Shown piece by piece: positions 17,149 through 24,652 of a DNA stretch of 64,000 nt. The stretch is taken from assembly GCF_000967655.1 (NCBI RefSeq), contig NZ_JXYA01000004.1, forward strand, positions 110,810 to 174,809, in the 5' to 3' direction. The notes under the pieces are model-generated. The model made no database searches, was not told the DNA's origin, and saw only the letters and a program-made list of their open reading frames with translations. Positions within the stretch are counted from its first letter, which is position 1; each line of letters opens with the position of its first letter. Source of the stretch: Pseudoalteromonas rubra. Its GTDB lineage: Bacteria; Pseudomonadota; Gammaproteobacteria; Enterobacterales; Alteromonadaceae. Both the position numbers and the translations under genes were made by a program.

Positions 17149-19809
17149 TTAGAACGTATAAGTTGCTTTTACATAGTAGAAGCCACCGTTGATCCCATAT
17201 GGAGACGTCTCGTAGTAGATGCCACCCCAGGTATTTGAGGGAGTAAGCTCTGTAGCGCCGTCTTCCAGGAAGTCGACGACTTTCTCTGCATCCTGGTCGA
17301 AGATGTTATTCGCACCAACAGTCAGGCTGATGTTTTCAGTTGCAAAGTAAGTCAGCTCAGCGTCAAACGTGAATGACGGATCGGCCATAATCGCTGTTGC
17401 GTCATAATCTACGTGTACGCCCTGATATTCGCCGTAGTAGTTGTAACGCAGGAAGCCTGAGAAGTCTTCCCACTGCTGCGTCCAGGTGTAAGTTGCGCGG
17501 TGCTGTGGTAAGTCTTTTTCAAGACGCGCTACTTTAAAGTCACCGGTAATAGCAGAGAACTTATCAACCTCTGTCTCATTCCAGTTATAGGCCGCACTGA
17601 AGGTGGCAAAGCCGCCTAACAGGTCCATCGAGTAGTTAGCGACGATGTCGACACCCTGAGTTGTTGTATCAAAGTCGTTGGTAAAGAAAGATACCTGCGC
17701 CAGGCTGTCTACATTTGGCACACCATCGGCTTTTAACGCTGCCTTTTGTTCCAGTGTTAAATCAATTTTGTTCGACTGGCTCAGGCGGTCTTCTACTTCA
17801 ATATTGTAGTAGTCGATAGTCAGGAATAAGTCGCCCGACTGATAGACAGCACCAAAGGTATAACTTTGCGACTCTTCCGGCTGCAACTCGCTACCACCCA
17901 GTAGCTGTGAAACAGGGTTAGTGGGCGGTAACAGTGCTGAGTCAACCAGTACACCGCTGCTCAGGTTAGTCTGAACGTTACTTACATTCGCCTGACCTAC
18001 CGTAGGAGCACGGAAACCAGTACTGAGTGAACCACGTAGCGCCAGATCTTCTGTCGCATGATATTGCCAGGTTACTTTGTAGTTAGTTGTTGAGCCAAAG
18101 GTGTCATAGTCTTCGTAACGCAGCGCCCAGCCCATCAGAAACTCTTCGGTAAATGGTGTTTCAATATCAATGTAGGCTGCGTAGCTGCGGCGTGAAAACT
18201 CGCCCCCCTGTGATGGTTTAAAACCTGGGAAACCGTTTGAGCCGATACCAAAGCCTTGCTGTGTAAGCGGGCCTGCGATAAAGGACGCTTCGTCACCAGG
18301 AATAACTTCGAATGTTTCTTCTTTCCACTCAAGACCACCCGCTACGTTGACATCGTAGGCCAGGTCAAAGTCATAGCCTTTCGAGAAGTCAGCATTAAAG
18401 TTCTTTTCAAGCTGGATGTATTTACCCGGGCTGAACTCCATTGGGGTATCAGGACCCATTGAGGCATTAACTGTATTGGTAATGAAGTAGCGGGACTCGT
18501 TGCGGCCCACTGAGCCACTGAAGTCATAATACGCGCCTTTCATAAAGCCATCTGTAAACTCGCCTTTGGTGCCAATGGTGAGTGACGTATCTGTGATGTT
18601 ACCACCAAAGAAAGGCGTGAAACCGGCTGGTAAAATATTGTTGAAGGCAAAGCAGTTTGCTGCTGCAAGCGAGTCCAGTGCCGCTTGATCTGGCAGACCA
18701 TTTGACTGAAGCTCAACAACAGGACAGTTGATTTGCTGATCGTAGCCGTCTAATGAGCCCACCAATACCGTTGGCGTTGCCGCATCCCACGCTGCTTGTT
18801 GTGCTTCATCAGTTGGGTGACGTCTGGTCGGTTCACCATTGACGTTACGGATCACACCACCATAGACCTGAGGACGCGTAGTTGGGTTACGATAATAAAA
18901 GCCGCCTTTTACATCACGCTCAGAATAGTTACCGAACATGTAGAACTGGGAGTCGTTTGTCAGCTCAAGGCCAACGTTACCAAATAGCGTGATGTCGTCG
19001 TTTATCTCTGGTGCACCCCAGACTTGAGCCGGATCGCGCACACCTTCCAAGCCCGCATCCATAAACGCTTGCGCATCTGGACGCTGAACACTGCGGCTGG
19101 TTGGATCCGCTTCTTTATACTGGAAGCTCAGGTTGGCAAAACCTTGATCAGTAAATGGCAGGCCGATGTTGCCTTCTACTGTGGTTGTGTCGCCGTCGCC
19201 TTCATAATATTGGCCTTGTTTGACTGAAATACTGCCGCCTTCAGACGCATCTTTCAGTACAAAGTTCAATACCCCGGCGATGGCATCGGAGCCATATTGT
19301 GCCGCTGCACCATCACGCAGCACTTCTACTTGCTTTAGTGCAACACTGGGGATCACAGAAATGTCCGGGCCCTGAGCACCGTCGTTAATACCGCCGCCTA
19401 AGAAGGCGATTACGGAGGAGCGATGACGGCGTTTACCGTTCAGTAAGATTAAGGTTGAGTCTGCTGGCAGGCCACGCAGGTTAGCGGGGCGTACCAAAGA
19501 GGCAGCGTCACTGATAGGGTTAGCGTGAACGTTCAGCGAGGGCACTGAACCTTTAAGCAGTTCCAGCATGTCGTCGCCACCGGCCTTGCTCAGGTCATCA
19601 CCGCCGATGATATCGATTGGTACGGGAGAGTCGCCGACAGAGCGTGGCGCGGCACGGGAACCAACCACCGCAATTTTTTCAATTTTCTTGTTTTCGGCAC
19701 CTGCATCAGCTTCTTCTGCCTGTACGCTGGCGACCGTTAACCCCATTGTTGCCGTTGACGCTAAAGCAAATTTAATCGCACGGCTTAGCGCGTTTGTTTG
19801 TAGTTTCAT
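17149..19809 (-). CDS. TonB-dependent outer-membrane receptor
   Basis: 886 residues. A signal peptide ending near VQAEE is followed by a TonB-box-like segment (IEKIAVVGSR), a plug domain with the usual RGLPADSTLILLNGKRR and VEVLRDGAAAQYGSDAIAGVLNF elements, and a beta-barrel ending in a typical ...YVKATYTF with terminal Phe. It imports a scarce ligand through the outer membrane with energy from TonB-ExbBD. No siderophore or enzyme genes adjoin it, so the ligand is unknown. The start has an AGG ribosome site, and ATTATA at 19825-19830 is a possible -10 on this strand. Confidence 0.93.
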   Translation of the reverse strand: MKLQTNALSRAIKFALASTATMGLTVASVQAEEADAGAENKKIEKIAVVGSRAAPRSVGDSPVPIDIIGGDDLSKAGGDDMLELLKGSVPSLNVHANPISDAASLVRPANLRGLPADSTLILLNGKRRHRSSVIAFLGGGINDGAQGPDISVIPSVALKQVEVLRDGAAAQYGSDAIAGVLNFVLKDASEGGSISVKQGQYYEGDGDTTTVEGNIGLPFTDQGFANLSFQYKEADPTSRSVQRPDAQAFMDAGLEGVRDPAQVWGAPEINDDITLFGNVGLELTNDSQFYMFGNYSERDVKGGFYYRNPTTRPQVYGGVIRNVNGEPTRRHPTDEAQQAAWDAATPTVLVGSLDGYDQQINCPVVELQSNGLPDQAALDSLAAANCFAFNNILPAGFTPFFGGNITDTSLTIGTKGEFTDGFMKGAYYDFSGSVGRNESRYFITNTVNASMGPDTPMEFSPGKYIQLEKNFNADFSKGYDFDLAYDVNVAGGLEWKEETFEVIPGDEASFIAGPLTQQGFGIGSNGFPGFKPSQGGEFSRRSYAAYIDIETPFTEEFLMGWALRYEDYDTFGSTTNYKVTWQYHATEDLALRGSLSTGFRAPTVGQANVSNVQTNLSSGVLVDSALLPPTNPVSQLLGGSELQPEESQSYTFGAVYQSGDLFLTIDYYNIEVEDRLSQSNKIDLTLEQKAALKADGVPNVDSLAQVSFFTNDFDTTTQGVDIVANYSMDLLGGFATFSAAYNWNETEVDKFSAITGDFKVARLEKDLPQHRATYTWTQQWEDFSGFLRYNYYGEYQGVHVDYDATAIMADPSFTFDAELTYFATENISLTVGANNIFDQDAEKVVDFLEDGATELTPSNTWGGIYYETSPYGINGGFYYVKATYTF

Positions 19810-20248
19810 CCTGTTTCCCCAGTTATTATATGTTGTCTTATTTCACAATTTACATACGCTGCACATCTTTGGTTAACTATCTGTGTACCCTTTATTGATG
19901 ATAATTGCAAATATGTTCACTGCATCATTAAAGGTAGCAGTGAATTTAACAAGGTCAAATTTTTCAATAACTTTTTGTTTGTGGTACAAAAAATGGACTG
20001 TTTCGGGTTTTAAATAGGTACAAAGTAGGGCGGGAATTGTGCACTAAAATATCATTATTGCGTACTTTGGCGTATTTTTTTGCTGAGGTGTTTAAAATGT
20101 GAACTGTTGTAAGCCTCGGTTTAGTAGTTGAGATAGTCTAAACAGCTTGGTATTAGACTAATTAATGAGAGCCGACTGATGCGAATACGCTAAGCTAACG
20201 TCCAGTTTTTATTTCTGCTAGTATTGGAAATAGTGTTATTCCTCAAGT
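19810..20248. other. Intergenic region between divergent genes
   Basis: 439 bases, AT-rich, holding the promoters of the TonB receptor (minus) and the LETM1-like gene (plus). I see a possible -10 (19825-19830, minus strand) and a partial Fur-like stretch near 19896-19905, too degenerate to call. No gene or strong hairpin is evident. Confidence 0.5.
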
Positions 20249-20635
20249 ATGCGAATGCGATTAATTAAAGTAGTACATAAAGCGCCCATTCGAGTCGCAA
20301 GGATCAGCAAAAAGCGCCAACAATTAAGATTAAGACGCGCTTTGGTTGGTTTAAAAATTGCGCTGGCTCAGGAAAAGCAAGAAACTCGCGCAATGTTAGA
20401 TATTTACAAACGTTATCCGCAAGGTGGCGTGTCTAAACAAGAATTGGCGACGGCGAATCAGCAATTTGTTGATATTTTAAAGGGGCTTGGCCTGGGGGTT
20501 TTTGCCTTACTGCCTTTTGCGCCGATTACCATTCCGCTCATTGTTAAGCTGGGTCAGTGGTTAGGAGTCGACGTATTACCTAGTTCGTTCTCGATTGGCA
20601 AAAAGCCAAAAAGTAAAGATAAATCAACCGACTAA
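20249..20635 (+). CDS. Small LETM1-like membrane protein
   Basis: 128 residues: a very basic N-terminus (1-35), a helical stretch, one hydrophobic segment (about 76-100) and a Lys-rich tail. The segment from FALLPFAPITIPLIVKL to LPSSF (residues 85-114) resembles the transmembrane core of mitochondrial LETM1, which has a similar Pro-rich helix ending in LPSTF. LETM1 proteins act in K+/H+ or Ca2+ exchange. Here only the membrane core is present, without the large C-terminal ribosome-binding domain. Function is therefore an inference. Single gene, no operon. Confidence 0.6.
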   Translation: MRMRLIKVVHKAPIRVARISKKRQQLRLRRALVGLKIALAQEKQETRAMLDIYKRYPQGGVSKQELATANQQFVDILKGLGLGVFALLPFAPITIPLIVKLGQWLGVDVLPSSFSIGKKPKSKDKSTD

Positions 20636-20749
20636 AGCGAAACTTGGGGCTTATTCCCGTTTATTAGTCCGCTTTGTTCATCCAGTGAGTGAAATATTCT
20701 TCCCACCTTGGTATTCTCTTGTCAGGTTTATGTAATTCAAGAGGCACGT

Positions 20750-22117
20750 ATGAGTCATTTACTTGTTCACTCATCACAAGGAATACCGGTACATTTTATA
20801 AAGGAAAGCCAGCTAAGCGAATGGTTAGAGGAAAATGCGCCACAAGCTAAAAACATCACGCTGGCTACCAGGCATAAAGCACAAAAAACCCTGTTGATCC
20901 CAGATATCCAGAGCGGCGAACTTAGCGCCGTGCTATGTCTGGCTGAGTCGCTGGACGATATGTGGCTGGCAGGTGATCTGCCCGCCCAGCTGCCACAAGG
21001 CATTTATTCTTTTCAAGGTGATGACGCCTTTGTAGAACAGGCGGCGCTTGGTTACTTACTTGGTGCCTATACGTTCGATGCTTACAAGAAGGTATCTGCG
21101 CCCAGTGCAAAACTGGCGATAGAGTCCGAAGTTATGTTGAAAAAACTGCAGGACCAGGCGGATGCCATTTACCTGGTCAGAGATTTAGTCAACACGCCTG
21201 CCGCCGATATGATGCCGCAACATATGGCAGAGATCTGCACTGAAATGGCAGCCAAGTTTGGGGCACGGTTTACACAAATCGTCGGTGACGAATTGCTGGA
21301 GCATAACTATCCAACCATCCATATGGTGGGCAGAGCCAGTGAAAACAAGCCACGCCTGCTGGATATCAGCTGGGGAGATGAAAATGCACCTAAACTGACT
21401 TTGGTTGGTAAAGGCGTGTGTTTCGACTCAGGTGGCTTGGATCTCAAGCCGGCTTCTGGCATGCGTAACATGAAAAAAGACATGGGCGGGGCCGCGCATG
21501 TTCTGGGTCTGGCACAGATGATCATGGCCGCTCAGTTACCAGTACGCTTGCGAGTCCTGATCCCTGCGGTAGAGAATGCGGTTTCGCGTAACGCTTTTCG
21601 TCCGGGCGATGTGATCCAAACGCGTAAAGGTTTAACTGTTGAAATCGACAACACAGACGCTGAGGGTCGACTGGTACTGTGTGATGCGCTGGCAGAGGCA
21701 CAATCAGAGCAGCCTGATCTGCTGATTGACTTCGCCACATTGACCGGTGCGTGTCGTATCGCGCTGGGTACAGAATTACCAGGCTTCTACAGTACCGATC
21801 AGGAAGTCGCCAATGCGATGATTGCTCAAGGTAATGCGCTTCAGGATCCCATCTGGCAATTGCCTTTGTTCGATCAATACAAGGCATTGTTTAAGAGCGA
21901 TGTAGCCGATATGGCAAACTGTGGGTCAACCCCGTTTGGTGGTTCAATCACCGCCGCATTGTATCTTAAAGAGTTTGTTGAGCCAGAGCAGACGCCCTGG
22001 GTGCACTTTGATGTGATGGCGTGGAACATACGTGCCTTACCCGGCAGACCGATTGGTGGCGAAGGACTTGGCTTAAGAGCCACCTTTGCTTACCTTGAAC
22101 AGCGCTATGCGTCATAA
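20750..22117 (+). CDS. M17 family leucyl aminopeptidase
   Basis: 455 residues from the ATG at 20750, which has GAGG (20741-20744) at 5 bases. The C-terminal catalytic domain shows the M17 metal and active-site segments: KGVCFDSGGLDLKP, MKKDMGGAA and NTDAEGRL (residues 301-308). It is a di-zinc or Mn cytoplasmic aminopeptidase that removes N-terminal residues from peptides. Length fits the shorter PepB-like branch more than PepA. It is followed by a clear terminator. Confidence 0.92.
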   Translation: MSHLLVHSSQGIPVHFIKESQLSEWLEENAPQAKNITLATRHKAQKTLLIPDIQSGELSAVLCLAESLDDMWLAGDLPAQLPQGIYSFQGDDAFVEQAALGYLLGAYTFDAYKKVSAPSAKLAIESEVMLKKLQDQADAIYLVRDLVNTPAADMMPQHMAEICTEMAAKFGARFTQIVGDELLEHNYPTIHMVGRASENKPRLLDISWGDENAPKLTLVGKGVCFDSGGLDLKPASGMRNMKKDMGGAAHVLGLAQMIMAAQLPVRLRVLIPAVENAVSRNAFRPGDVIQTRKGLTVEIDNTDAEGRLVLCDALAEAQSEQPDLLIDFATLTGACRIALGTELPGFYSTDQEVANAMIAQGNALQDPIWQLPLFDQYKALFKSDVADMANCGSTPFGGSITAALYLKEFVEPEQTPWVHFDVMAWNIRALPGRPIGGEGLGLRATFAYLEQRYAS

Positions 22118-22131
22118 GCTGTTAAATTGAT

Positions 22132-22156
22132 AAAAGGGCCGTGATGGCCCTTTTTT
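22132..22156 (+). terminator. Intrinsic terminator after the M17 peptidase
   Basis: AAAAGGGCC, loop GTGAT, GGCCCTTTTTT: nine-base stem with T-run, 14 bases after the stop codon. Confidence 0.92.
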
Positions 22157-22252
22157 AATGTCTCTAAACGGGGAAAAGCGTACTGGCTGGCTTGCTAAAT
22201 TTTTAAAAAGTTTTAGAGTGTCGCAGGATAGAGCCTTATTCTGAGTACTGTT

Positions 22253-23374
22253 TTGTCTGTATTTACACCGCAACAAGCTGAACTGGCACCGCTTGAGCCA
22301 GAGTCTTCCGCACTACCTCATTTATCTAAGCAGTTCTGGAGCTTACAAATTGCCGGTTGGCTTGGTTATGCGGCTGTGGTGTTTCTGGCAATCATTCAGC
22401 CTCAGTTTGATTCGCCCGGTTTTAATCTCACCGGACAGATAGTCAATCTGGGCGTCGAAAGTCTCAGTGGCTTTGCATTGTCTCTTATACAGTGGTTGTT
22501 TATCCGCAGGATCATTCATCAGCCATTGCAGCGCACACTCTTTATTAGCTTTCTTTCTGCGGCTTTACTGGGCCTGATTTATAACATTATCAAGCTCGCC
22601 AGCTACAAGGTCATAGTACATGACCAGCGCTGGGATCAGGCCTGGAATATGCTGGAGTTTGGCGGCTGGTTGTTGTTTTCACTGACCACCATGTTTGTCT
22701 GGACATCGATATTTTTTATCATGCTTTACAACAGCCGATTGCAAAAAGAGCATGAGCGTTTACTGCGAGCCCAAACACAGGCAAAAGACGCGCAGTTACA
22801 AATGCTGCGCTATCAGCTCAATCCGCATTTCATGTTTAATACCATGAATGCCATTTCAACTTTGATCCTCAAAGAAGACAATGACGCGGCGTCAGAAATG
22901 CTCGACAAGCTCTGTGACTTTTTTCGCCACTCGCTCGAGGCCACCGAAGGTAGCAGGATCTCTTTGCAAGAAGAAGTGCGGCTGATTGAGTTGTATCTGG
23001 CTATCGAAAAAGTGCGCTTTGGTGCGCGCCTGTCGGTGCGCTATGCACTCGACCCCGATGCATTGAAGGCATTGGTACCGAATATGTTGTGTCAGCCTGT
23101 GGTTGAAAATGCCATCAAGTATGCCATTGAGCCCAGTAAACAGGGCGGAGAAATAAGCATCTCGGCAAAGCGGCGAGCACAGCAACTTGTTATCGAAATT
23201 TCAGACAGCGGGACTGGCAATGATAGCATGGCAGTAAAAGGGTTTGGCATCGGGCTGAACAATGCCAAATCCAGGCTGGACGTTACGTACAGCGGGAATT
23301 TCACCATATCTTTGAATAAAAACGCAGCCGGGGGAAACACGGTGACCTTAGTGCTGCCCTACGAGGTTGACTAA
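22253..23374 (+). CDS. LytS-type sensor histidine kinase (LytTR system)
   Basis: 373 residues. Four membrane helices occupy residues ~30-160 and a His_kinase domain follows, with the phospho-acceptor H192 in LNPHFMFNTMNAIS, then a HATPase domain with the GFGIGLNNAKSRL box. The start is uncertain: TTG at 22253 is the best in-frame codon after a stop at 22229, but no good ribosome site precedes it. The cognate regulator begins 2 bases after its stop, so the two are co-translated. The sensed signal is unknown. Confidence 0.9.
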   Translation: MSVFTPQQAELAPLEPESSALPHLSKQFWSLQIAGWLGYAAVVFLAIIQPQFDSPGFNLTGQIVNLGVESLSGFALSLIQWLFIRRIIHQPLQRTLFISFLSAALLGLIYNIIKLASYKVIVHDQRWDQAWNMLEFGGWLLFSLTTMFVWTSIFFIMLYNSRLQKEHERLLRAQTQAKDAQLQMLRYQLNPHFMFNTMNAISTLILKEDNDAASEMLDKLCDFFRHSLEATEGSRISLQEEVRLIELYLAIEKVRFGARLSVRYALDPDALKALVPNMLCQPVVENAIKYAIEPSKQGGEISISAKRRAQQLVIEISDSGTGNDSMAVKGFGIGLNNAKSRLDVTYSGNFTISLNKNAAGGNTVTLVLPYEVD

Positions 23375-23376
23375 TT

Positions 23377-24210
23377 ATGACAAAGCCACTGACAGCCATC
23401 ATCGTTGATGATGAGCCTCTCGCGCTTGAGGGATTGAGTCTGAGACTGGCCAAGATCCCGGAAGTCGAGGTCATTGGTCAGGCCGAAAACGGCGATGACG
23501 CGATCCGCTTATGTCATGAGTTGTGCCCCGACGTGTTATTTCTGGACCTGCAACTGCCCGGGCTTAATGGCATTGAAGTGGTGCAGGCTATACAGGCGGA
23601 TGTACTGCCCATGGTGGTATTTGTTAGTGCCTACAGCGATTATGCATTAGACGCCTTTGAGCTCAATGCGATTGATTATGTCCTGAAACCCGCAAACCTT
23701 GGCCGGTTACAAAAAACGGTGACCCGGATCCTGGAGCGCCGCCAGCCTCGTCAGGCAGAGCAGGAAAAATACCGATTACTTCAGGCACTCACGCAAACCT
23801 CCGGCCTTGCGGTAACTGAGCTAGAATCCTGGCTGGAAACAGACCGCCCATTGCCTGCTAAGCAGGACAGAGAGTTGATCATTAAAAACAGTGATAATGA
23901 GCAGGTCTTTGTTCCGATGGGCACAATCCGCTGGATTGACGCTGCCGGCGATTACATGTGCGTGCACACTGAGTCAGAAACCCATGTCCTGCGCATTACC
24001 ATGAAAAAACTACAGACGTTGCTGGATGGCAGCCTGTTTGCCCGGATCCATAAGTCGACCATAGTTAACTTAAGTTATGTCACTGCGATTAAACCTATGC
24101 GAAATAACGAGAGCCTGGTGACACTTAAAGGACAAGTGGAGCTCAAAGTCAGTCGTAATTATAGTCAGGCATTACAGCAATTTGTTGCCAAAAAGAAAAC
24201 ATTGAGCTAG
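23377..24210 (+). CDS. LytTR-family response regulator
   Basis: 277 residues: a receiver domain (D57 in FLDLQLPG) and a C-terminal LytTR DNA-binding domain (about 170-275, with RIHKSTIVNLSYV). It pairs with the kinase just upstream. It lies 442 bases before a beta-glucan utilisation operon in the same direction, so control of that operon is possible, but no LytTR direct repeats stand out in the gap. Confidence 0.93.
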   Translation: MTKPLTAIIVDDEPLALEGLSLRLAKIPEVEVIGQAENGDDAIRLCHELCPDVLFLDLQLPGLNGIEVVQAIQADVLPMVVFVSAYSDYALDAFELNAIDYVLKPANLGRLQKTVTRILERRQPRQAEQEKYRLLQALTQTSGLAVTELESWLETDRPLPAKQDRELIIKNSDNEQVFVPMGTIRWIDAAGDYMCVHTESETHVLRITMKKLQTLLDGSLFARIHKSTIVNLSYVTAIKPMRNNESLVTLKGQVELKVSRNYSQALQQFVAKKKTLS

Positions 24211-24652
24211 CTGGTTCGCGTTACTACAAACAAGAAATATCAGTCGGCAGCCAGAAGTATTACCTCTTCTGGTGCAACGACTGCAAGTTTTGGTGCAATA
24301 TGTATGTACCCGATACCCTCCAAAAGCTAAGTAAAACAAAAGGCTAACCTTTCGTCCTATTTTTGTATCGTCTTGTCGTGCACTATTGTGGCCCACGTTC
24401 TTGTGTCGCAGCAGTTGCCCGTGATGGCGCGTTTCCATTGTAACATTTCAGTTAATTTTACAGGATACCCTCAGGCGCAGTCCGAACCGGTCATCTGGTT
24501 CGCTGCTCATTCCCGGTAGTACGGACAGTGCGCTTTGCCAGCATTCCTATATGGCAGCGCGCACATAACAACAACAGCGGCCTTGTGCCAGACTGTGAAA
24601 AGAACACGTCCGTGCTGCGCAACAATCGGAACGATTAGTTGGAACACACATT
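24211..24652. other. Leader region of the beta-glucan operon
   Basis: 442 bases with no gene. Weak structures include a 6-base hairpin CGAACC/GGTTCG (24483-24502) and a loose dyad TGTAA...TTACA (24439-24462). Either may be part of a promoter or operator for the GH16 operon. I see no clear -35/-10 pair or known riboswitch. Confidence 0.4.

Noticed and set aside
19888..19910. Possible Fur box upstream of the first TonB receptor
   Set aside because: Only one half resembles the consensus; the other half is too degenerate.
24211..24652. Riboswitch or small RNA in the glucan operon leader
   Set aside because: No recognisable aptamer, no promoter-terminator pair; only weak hairpins.
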